A DNA stretch of 5,062 bases from an uncultured Saprospiraceae bacterium (lineage in GTDB: Bacteria; Bacteroidota; Bacteroidia; Chitinophagales; Saprospiraceae), in assembly GCA_937942405.1 (NCBI GenBank), contig CALDEN010000301.1:1-5062 (forward strand), in the 5' to 3' direction. Of the stretch, positions 1 through 5,062 are shown piece by piece. Every line of letters begins with the position of its first letter. Within the stretch, counting starts at the first letter, position 1. The notes beneath the pieces are model-generated. The model was not told the DNA's origin, made no database searches, and saw only the letters and a list, made by a program, of their open reading frames with translations. The translations under genes were made by a program, and so were the position numbers.

Positions 1-1185
1 TCCGAGATACTCATCTAGGATACGTCCTTCCATGTATGTTGTAAGGCCTTCATCCATCCATGGCTCTTCTACTTCATGAGTAGCGACCATCTGCATAAAA
101 TACTGATGGACAAATTCATGAACCACTAAGGTCTCTGGCATACGTATGCCTTCAGGGACAAATTTAAAACTTAAACTAGAGATCAATGTAGGATATTCCA
201 TGCCTCCTGTAAATAGTCCATGTATCGGAGGATCGACTATGCTGATTGTAGGATATGGATAGGGTCCTAGTTTATCTTCCAAAAACTGCATACAGTTCTT
301 AAGTATGGAGAAGTATCTGTCTGAAAAGTCGGCTTTGTATGGGTAGCTGTAATGCTTGATTTGAGTCTGTTTATACTGATCTGTCTGACACACAAAGTGA
401 GGTGATGCAGACCAGGTAAAATCGATGACATCATCGACTACATGTCTATAGGTCTTAGTATCGGAATGGATGGTGGAGTCGATGAGAGCCCCTGACGAAG
501 CGAGCTGGTAGTTAGAGGGAATCGTAATGCTGACATCATAATTTCCAAAATCTGAATAATACTCACCGCTAGAATGATACTGGTGACAGTTCCATGCACC
601 TTCTTCTGTATTGAATCTCATTCCAGCAGGTTCATAGACGCCTACTTTAGGAAACCACTGAGCCATGAAGTAATATTCCTTATTGTAACCTGTTCTGGGC
701 ATCGTTTGAGGGATCTTGGCCTCCCAGTCAAACGTGATGATTATGGTTTCTCTCGGGCCTACAGGGCTACTTAGCGGGACTTTAAGTACGGTTTGATCAG
801 CTATGTTGCGGTCATCTGTTTGGATATATTGTGATCCTGATATCAGATCATTGCCGGATTCATCTGTCATGCTTTTGATATGTGTCCATCCCCAACCGCA
901 GTTGTTATCGATATTCTTGGTCAATAAGGCAGGAACTCCGCCTTCTTGCATAAATGTGGACTCAGAGCTTTTAAAAGCATTGTAATACATATGGAATAGC
1001 AGGAAAGGAACCTCATCATCAGATGGATTGGTCCATTCTAATTGAGTATGTCCGTATATTTTTTTTGCCTCAATATCCAGCTCGATACTCATCGTATAGT
1101 TGGCGATACGATTAGATAGCACTTCTTGGCCGTAGCTAGTACTTATCGATGATAGAAATAGTAGTACAAGAATTGGAATCCTCAA
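1..1185 (-). CDS. Secreted M1-family zinc metallopeptidase, C-terminus cut by window edge
   Basis: This is a gluzincin peptidase, expected to hydrolyse peptides in the periplasm or outside the cell with one zinc ion. The reading frame is open for 395 codons to the left edge. The signature HEFVH lies at residues 356-360, and Glu379 follows after exactly 18 residues within PWMDEGLTTY, giving the full HEXXH-X18-E zinc site. GGMEY at 327-331 occupies the GxMEN exopeptidase position and keeps the Glu that binds the substrate N-terminus. Upstream motifs such as WNCHQYHSSGEYYSDFGNYD fit the beta-rich N-terminal domain of Bacteroidota M1 enzymes. Residues 1-19 form a signal peptide ending SYG before Gln20, with no lipobox Cys. 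The start is TTG at 1185-1183: an in-frame TAA lies two codons upstream, and the first ATG (1092-1090) would remove the signal peptide. It lies 60 bases after the MCE gene, so cotranscription is plausible. Family assignment is secure; the substrate is unknown. Confidence 0.93.
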   Translation of the reverse strand, partial: MRIPILVLLFLSSISTSYGQEVLSNRIANYTMSIELDIEAKKIYGHTQLEWTNPSDDEVPFLLFHMYYNAFKSSESTFMQEGGVPALLTKNIDNNCGWGWTHIKSMTDESGNDLISGSQYIQTDDRNIADQTVLKVPLSSPVGPRETIIITFDWEAKIPQTMPRTGYNKEYYFMAQWFPKVGVYEPAGMRFNTEEGAWNCHQYHSSGEYYSDFGNYDVSITIPSNYQLASSGALIDSTIHSDTKTYRHVVDDVIDFTWSASPHFVCQTDQYKQTQIKHYSYPYKADFSDRYFSILKNCMQFLEDKLGPYPYPTISIVDPPIHGLFTGGMEYPTLISSLSFKFVPEGIRMPETLVVHEFVHQYFMQMVATHEVEEPWMDEGLTTYMEGRILDEYLG

Positions 1186-1245
1186 TGATTATTTGCTGTT
1201 TCTGCTAATATAAGAATTGCCGAAATCAAAAATAGAAGCCTTTCC

Positions 1246-2307
1246 TTATTTGTTTATTTCCTCTTCAGCAGGATCATTTTCAGGAAGGGTATAGGCTTGA
1301 TTCTTTTTACCGAAAACAGAAAGTTTGATATATCTCTTTGGATTCAATCTGATATCCTGAAGTAGGAGAGACAGATTACGAGAAGTCTCTTCCATGTTGT
1401 TGTAGAGTTCTTTATCGTTCATTAGTTTTCCGAGAGATCCATCGCCGTCATTAAGTTTAGCAATAGTCGCGTTGAGGTCTTTGAATGTCTGATCAGCAGC
1501 CTGCAAGGTAACAGAAACATCACTCATGGTTTTTTCTGCAGAGACTAGAGCATTATTGGCATTTCCTGTGACAGATGTCAATTTTAGTTCAGTTAATTCT
1601 CTAGATAGTTTGTCCATATTACTGAGAACGCTGGATATTTTTTCATTTTGATCTGCCATATTACCTGTAATCATTTCTAGGTTTTTCATGGTCAGTTCGA
1701 TACTTTTAGAAGAATTACGGATTAGTCGATTCGTAGCCTCCGTAAGTTTAGTCATGTTAGAAAGTGTAGTTTCTAACTCTCTTGCTGATACATCGATAGG
1801 GGCTGTAGAATTTTCATCTCCGACAGAAGCGATTACATCCTGAGCCGTAGTGCCTAGCTTTTCAGAGACATCTTCGATTTCTTCTTCACTGAACATACTG
1901 TTGAGCAGACCTAGCTTAGTATTGGTTAGAAAATCGCCATCTTCTGCACAGTCCTTTCCCGTACATAATTTAGCAAACTTTAGATCCAGAGCATTTCCAG
2001 AAACCACTCCATCACTTCGGAATATCACCTGAGTAGATTTAGGCAGTTTATAATCACCTTCTATACGGATCTCCACAACCATTTCTCTTAGGTTTTCTGG
2101 ATTAAGGCTGATGTTTTTTACAGCACCTACTTTAAACCCATTAACATAGACAGGTGAGGACACATCTAGACCTGCTACATTGTTGAATTTTGTATAAACA
2201 GTCAATGCTTTTGAAAATACATTTGACCCTTTTATGAAGTTCAATGCAATGAATGCAGAACCCAATGTCAAAATGGCTAAAATACCTAACTTTATTTCTC
2301 TACTCAT
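1246..2307 (-). CDS. mlaD: MlaD-like MCE-domain lipid-transport protein
   Basis: This is an MCE/MlaD family protein, the membrane-anchored, substrate-binding type of component in phospholipid transport between inner and outer membrane. The 353-residue product starts MSREIKLGIL, followed by a single hydrophobic segment (about residues 7-25) that should act as an uncleaved inner-membrane anchor. The MCE domain spans roughly 36-115, with the typical core FNNVAGLDVSSPVYVNGFKVG at 41-61. Residues about 145-320 are long, polar and alpha-helical or coiled-coil in character. The tail has GDGSLGKLMND (287-297) and LNPKRYIKLSVFGKK (321-335), recurring features of Bacteroidota MlaD proteins. An in-frame GTG at 2325 would add six residues; I prefer ATG 2307 because family members usually begin at this position and no signal sequence is gained. 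Cys115 and Cys120 could form a disulfide. No ATPase or permease partner (MlaF/MlaE) is visible in the window, so these are presumably encoded elsewhere. The symbol denotes family membership, not proven orthology. Confidence 0.93.
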   Translation of the reverse strand: MSREIKLGILAILTLGSAFIALNFIKGSNVFSKALTVYTKFNNVAGLDVSSPVYVNGFKVGAVKNISLNPENLREMVVEIRIEGDYKLPKSTQVIFRSDGVVSGNALDLKFAKLCTGKDCAEDGDFLTNTKLGLLNSMFSEEEIEDVSEKLGTTAQDVIASVGDENSTAPIDVSARELETTLSNMTKLTEATNRLIRNSSKSIELTMKNLEMITGNMADQNEKISSVLSNMDKLSRELTELKLTSVTGNANNALVSAEKTMSDVSVTLQAADQTFKDLNATIAKLNDGDGSLGKLMNDKELYNNMEETSRNLSLLLQDIRLNPKRYIKLSVFGKKNQAYTLPENDPAEEEINK

Positions 2308-2381
2308 ATCAAGTAATCGATCCACGAAATTATGAAAAAATAAAGGGTCTTGCCCGTTATTAACAGCTTTATATTAAATGA

Positions 2382-3491
2382 TTACTCTTCCGATTTTACA
2401 ATCACAAAGGCACCTTTGAAGCCTTGAGCATCTAATTCTTCTTGTTTTTCTACGGCTGAGGCCAAATCATTAAATGTTCCATAGAGATAAATGTATCGGT
2501 CCTCATGCTGAACGATCTCTACTTCTTTGAGCTGTGACCACTTAGTGTCTGTAGATATAATCGGAGCATTTTGGAATTCGGCGATTTGTATCTGATAGGT
2601 TTTTTTACTACCCGGTGCTATATTATGTGGAGTTAAGCTATAAATAGGCTGTATCGTCGGAGGATCATATTTGACCACTGTTTCTGGGGTGCTTTCTTGT
2701 TCGATGGTATTGAGTTCCGAAAAGTAATTAATACATGCATCATAGATCGATTGTGCGATCGCCTTTTGACCTTTCTTTGACTTCAGTCGATTAAGATCTC
2801 TTGTATTACTGAGAAATCCAGCTTCGATAAGCACAGATGGCATACTGGTCATCTGTAATACTCTAAATGATCCATGTCGCACACCACGACTTTTCATTCC
2901 CCTGAGTCCAGCAAAGGAGTCTTCGATTTTGGAGGCAAGATCGAGGCTTTTTATATAGGCATGGTTTTCTAGTTTTTTGAACTGTATACTATTGATAAAT
3001 TCTTGAGCCACATATCCACTTTCTTCTTTTTCTACCAGTTGGGCAGAGCTGCTATCGTCTCCGAGTACATAAGTTTCACTACCAGAGACATACTTTTCGT
3101 TGACATAATTACAGTGTATCGATATAAAAAGATCTGCCTGGTTTTGGTTTGCCGTCGCAATTCTATCTTGCAGGCTGACATATTGATCATGCTCTCGAGT
3201 GTAAATAATCTGTAGAGAAGGGTAGCTATCCTGTAATTTTCTTCCTAGCTCTTTGGCTATAGCCAAAGAAATCTGTTTTTCTACGATGTTGTTTACTTTG
3301 CATCCTTCATCATTGCCGCCATGACCTGGGTCGATGACTATTGTCGAAAATCCATTGGGAAGATGACCCGAGAATGACACAAGATCTTCATTGTGCTCGT
3401 TTATAGCTATAGAAGAGTCATTACTAAAAGAAATGTTATAAAAACAAATAAAAGCAAGAACTAGAAAGGTTTTAAAGAAATTTGTATTCAT
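2382..3491 (-). CDS. N-acetylmuramoyl-L-alanine amidase (Amidase_3) with C-terminal SPOR-like domain
   Basis: This enzyme cleaves the bond between N-acetylmuramic acid and L-alanine in peptidoglycan, which is needed for wall remodelling and daughter-cell separation. The 369-residue product has a signal peptide at about 1-23 (hydrophobic core LVLAFICFYNISF) and no lipobox. The Amidase_3 domain covers roughly 50-257. IDPGHGG gives zinc ligand His57, VEKQ gives Glu71, SIHCNY gives His126, and IEAGFLSN gives catalytic Glu223, so the active site looks complete. A low-complexity linker (about 258-297) leads to a SPOR-like domain at about 298-366 (YQIQIAEF, then YLYGTFNDLASAVEKQEEL and GAFVIV). In the SPOR family this domain binds denuded septal glycan, which suggests septal targeting. 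The ATG at 3491 gives an intact signal peptide and is only four bases from an inverted repeat. It is the first gene of the leftward set and divergent to lptD. The match to AmiC-type amidases is by domain; no specific symbol is assigned. Confidence 0.95.
   Translation of the reverse strand: MNTNFFKTFLVLAFICFYNISFSNDSSIAINEHNEDLVSFSGHLPNGFSTIVIDPGHGGNDEGCKVNNIVEKQISLAIAKELGRKLQDSYPSLQIIYTREHDQYVSLQDRIATANQNQADLFISIHCNYVNEKYVSGSETYVLGDDSSSAQLVEKEESGYVAQEFINSIQFKKLENHAYIKSLDLASKIEDSFAGLRGMKSRGVRHGSFRVLQMTSMPSVLIEAGFLSNTRDLNRLKSKKGQKAIAQSIYDACINYFSELNTIEQESTPETVVKYDPPTIQPIYSLTPHNIAPGSKKTYQIQIAEFQNAPIISTDTKWSQLKEVEIVQHEDRYIYLYGTFNDLASAVEKQEELDAQGFKGAFVIVKSEE
3250..3269. repeat. 20-bp perfect palindrome inside the amidase gene
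   Basis: TCTTTGGCTATAGCCAAAGA reads identically on both strands over all 20 bases. It encodes the stretch around residues 74-81 (SLAIAKE) of the amidase, just after the zinc ligand Glu71, in a conserved helix, so the protein sequence explains at least part of it. It could act as a protein-binding site or form a small mRNA hairpin, but no function can be read from the sequence. Confidence 0.6.
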
Positions 3492-3495
3492 ATAC

Positions 3496-3535
3496 GAGAG
3501 ATACTAGCTATTAAGTAATGGCTATACGATCTCTC
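3496..3535 (-). repeat. Inverted repeat / leader hairpin directly before the amidase start
   Basis: Two nested pairs of arms are visible. The outer arms GAGAGAT (3496-3502) and ATCTCTC (3529-3535) are perfectly complementary. The inner arms TAGCTATT (3505-3512) and AATGGCTA (3517-3524) pair at seven of eight positions around the four-base loop AAGT; the eighth is a G-T wobble in plus-sense and an A-C mismatch in amidase-sense RNA. A small asymmetric internal loop (two versus four bases) separates the pairs. The structure ends four bases before the amidase ATG and fills most of its predicted leader. It has no following T-run, so it is not a terminator. It could be a translational control hairpin or a DNA operator. 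Confidence 0.5.
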
Positions 3536-3547
3536 AGATTGGTTGCT

Positions 3548-3555
3548 CAAATATA
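3548..3555 (-). promoter_or_regulatory. Candidate -7 element for the amidase (and possibly the leftward operon)
   Basis: Read leftwards the bases are TATATTTG, an exact match to the Bacteroidota -7 consensus TAnnTTTG recognised by the primary sigma factor. Transcription would start near 3541, giving a leader of about 50 bases before the ATG at 3491. I see no clear TTG at the expected -33 distance, and the AT-rich context raises the chance of a coincidental match, so this is a moderate prediction. Confidence 0.45.
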
Positions 3556-3589
3556 TATAAATTTCTAATATGTTAATGTTAAGATGTCT

Positions 3590-3597
3590 TAGCTTTG
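3590..3597 (+). promoter_or_regulatory. Candidate -7 element for lptD
   Basis: The bases TAGCTTTG match the Bacteroidota -7 consensus TAnnTTTG exactly and point towards lptD. Transcription would begin at about 3602-3605, only a few bases before the proposed GTG start at 3608, so the mRNA would be nearly leaderless. No TTG is evident at the -33 distance. The match could be fortuitous, with the true promoter lying further upstream. Confidence 0.35.
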
Positions 3598-3607
3598 TCC
3601 TCAATCA

Positions 3608-5062
3608 GTGAAAAAAAGACTTTACATATCGATTATTCTCTCACTCTCGACGGTGATGATGCTTCATGCTCAAAAAAAGCCTGCAGTCGTCAAAGCTAAG
3701 CCGCTAAATAATACCGTACAGGATACCATAGGTCCTGAGAAGAGTATAAATACGGTGAGGCCCTTCGTAGAAACGGCGAAAGAGACTCAGTCGGATTCTA
3801 TAGATATAGATAGTACTGGCATAGGCAATACAACAAGGCCCAATAGTGTAATATCCAACATAGCGATAAAAGAATCTGGAGATGCCATTCCTGCCCCGAT
3901 TACCTATGGTAGCCGAGATACAAACTGGGTAGAAATCGAAGAGTCCAAAATACATTTGTATGGAGAGGCTTATGTGAATTTTGAGAATTATGAAATCAAA
4001 GCCGGGTATATCATTTTTGACTTTGCCAATAGTATTGCATATGCCGAAGGTAGGCCTGATAAGAGTGGGAAGATCATTGAGGCCCCTACATTTAACGATG
4101 GTACACAGACTTTTACCTATAAAAAACTAAAGTATAACTTCAAGACTAAAAAAGGACTGGTTTACGATGCCGTAGCCACTGAAGGAGAGTTGTTTATACT
4201 CGGAGCCAAGACCAAATTTATAAGTGCAGAATCAGATACTTTAGTTCACTCAGATCATATCTGCAATGAAAATGCTCTAATCACCTCTTGTAATCATCCA
4301 GAACCGCATTTCGGCATACGTACGACTAAGCTCAAAATTATACCTGATAAGCTAGCCATAATGGGCCCTGCAAATCTAGAAATAGCTGGAGTTAAAACAC
4401 CGATATGGTTGCCATTTGGATTTTTTCCGATAGCAGCTGGTGTGGCCTCATCTGGACTGATCTTTCCTAATGATTATGAATACTCACAACAGTTGGGTTT
4501 TGGATTTAGAGAGATCGGTTATTACTTTCCCATAAACGATCATGTAGATTTAAGGCTTACTGGAGATATCTATACACGTGGTACTTTTGGGATCAGGCTG
4601 GCATCCAATTACAAAAAACGATACGGGTATAACGGGAATGTGAGATTGGGTTTTTCTAATCGACGTTTAGAAAATAGTGAGACAGGAAATAAAGATTCTA
4701 AAAAAGCCTACAGCATTACATTAACTCACAATCAAGATTCAAAGGCTCATCCTTATCGCAAGATCGGAGGTACCATAAACATAAGCACCAATGATTATCG
4801 GAGTGATAATTTCAATGATGCAACTTCTGTTTTACAAAGCGTTTATCGGTCTAATTTTAACTGGAGTCACTCCCTTCCGAGTACACCATTTAGTATGAGG
4901 TTAGGACTAAGTCATGATCAGAATACAGAGACTGGGGTGGTCAATATGACTTTGCCTGATTTTAAGATCAATATGAATACCATCTATCCTTTTAAACAAA
5001 AGAATAAAGGAGGAAACAAAGAATCGTGGTATGAAAAGATAAATGTAAAGTACGATGGAGCT
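3608..5062 (+). CDS. lptD: LPS-assembly outer-membrane protein LptD (OstA), C-terminus cut by window edge
   Basis: This is the Bacteroidota form of LptD, the outer-membrane barrel that with LptE receives lipopolysaccharide from the LptA bridge and places it in the outer leaflet. The frame is open for 485 codons to the right edge. Residues 1-21 are a signal peptide (KKR, a hydrophobic stretch, LHA before Gln22). About 23-100 is a Thr/Ser/Asp-rich linker. About 105-250 is an OstA/LptA-like beta-jellyroll with repeating strands (IHLYGEAYVNFENYEIKAGY and following). Cys219 and Cys228 precede PHFGIRTTKLKIIPDKLAIMGP. The barrel then begins with TPIWLPFGFFPIAAGVASSG, GYYFPINDHVDLRLTGDIYT and alternating aromatic strands. 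The start is GTG at 3608: an in-frame TAG at 3590-3592 closes the frame upstream, and the first ATG (3656) would cut away most of the signal peptide. Full-length members are usually 800-900 residues, so about half is missing. Divergent from the amidase. Confidence 0.94.
   Translation, partial: MKKRLYISIILSLSTVMMLHAQKKPAVVKAKPLNNTVQDTIGPEKSINTVRPFVETAKETQSDSIDIDSTGIGNTTRPNSVISNIAIKESGDAIPAPITYGSRDTNWVEIEESKIHLYGEAYVNFENYEIKAGYIIFDFANSIAYAEGRPDKSGKIIEAPTFNDGTQTFTYKKLKYNFKTKKGLVYDAVATEGELFILGAKTKFISAESDTLVHSDHICNENALITSCNHPEPHFGIRTTKLKIIPDKLAIMGPANLEIAGVKTPIWLPFGFFPIAAGVASSGLIFPNDYEYSQQLGFGFREIGYYFPINDHVDLRLTGDIYTRGTFGIRLASNYKKRYGYNGNVRLGFSNRRLENSETGNKDSKKAYSITLTHNQDSKAHPYRKIGGTINISTNDYRSDNFNDATSVLQSVYRSNFNWSHSLPSTPFSMRLGLSHDQNTETGVVNMTLPDFKINMNTIYPFKQKNKGGNKESWYEKINVKYDGA

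Noticed and set aside
137..150. 14-bp palindrome GGCATACGTATGCC in the M1 peptidase gene
   Set aside because: About 0.3 palindromes of this length are expected by chance in 5 kb, and it lies in well-conserved coding sequence with no other sign of function.
574..985. Two short rightward open frames (574-774 and 803-985)
   Set aside because: Both lie antisense within the well-supported M1 peptidase gene and show no recognisable domain; they are shadows.
1186..1245. Possible promoter for the M1 peptidase (TATATTAG near 1205-1212, minus strand, with an upstream TTTG)
   Set aside because: The -7 element has one mismatch and the TTTG is only about 14 bases away, shorter than the usual spacing; not convincing.
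2308..2325. GTG at 2325 as the mlaD start
   Set aside because: It would add MDRLLD before the conserved MSREIK start; no family feature or ribosome-binding site supports the extension.
2308..2381. Possible terminator between amidase and mlaD (GGGCAAGACCC followed by a T-rich run, read leftwards)
   Set aside because: The stem is only three base pairs, too weak for an intrinsic terminator; the genes are more likely cotranscribed.
2744..2762. GATCG...CGATC short inverted repeat with GCGATCGC in the amidase gene
   Set aside because: It has a five-base stem inside coding sequence and is a single occurrence, as expected by chance.
1850..3215. Short rightward open frames at 1850-2032 and 3003-3215
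   Set aside because: They are antisense to conserved mlaD and amidase coding sequence and carry no motif.
3704..3955. Leftward 83-codon open frame
   Set aside because: It is antisense to the lptD linker and first OstA strands, and its Tyr/Ile/Arg-rich translation is typical of an antisense artefact.

Overview
The window looks like chromosomal DNA from a Bacteroidota bacterium (class not determinable by eye). The evidence is the gene families themselves: a Bacteroidota-type LptD, an Amidase_3 enzyme with a SPOR-like tail, a stand-alone MCE/MlaD protein, and a secreted M1 metallopeptidase with a GGMEY motif. Signal peptides are followed by Gln in two cases, clear Shine-Dalgarno sequences are absent, and TAnnTTTG-type -7 elements lie in the divergent promoter region. 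Base composition is moderately AT-rich and I see no sign of mobile DNA.

Layout: three genes run leftwards. The N-acetylmuramoyl-L-alanine amidase (2382-3491) comes first, then an mlaD-like MCE-domain gene (1246-2307), then the N-terminal two thirds or so of an M1 metallopeptidase (1-1185, continuing past the left edge). They are separated by 74 and 60 bases and could form one transcript. A 116-base intergenic region (3492-3607) separates them from a divergent lptD (3608-5062, continuing past the right edge). This region holds one TAnnTTTG match per strand in the right orientation and a conspicuous inverted repeat immediately upstream of the amidase start. No gene-free stretch exceeds 116 bases.

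Functionally this is a cell-envelope locus. LptD inserts lipopolysaccharide into the outer membrane, the amidase trims peptidoglycan cross-bridges, the MCE protein probably binds or moves lipid between membranes, and the M1 enzyme is an exported zinc peptidase. Association of lptD, amidase and mlaD is a familiar arrangement in Bacteroidota, so the gene content is ordinary. The less ordinary items are two probable non-ATG starts (TTG for the peptidase, GTG for lptD), the leader hairpin before the amidase, a possibly near-leaderless lptD transcript, and a 20-bp perfect palindrome inside the amidase gene. I found no convincing evidence of an undescribed system.
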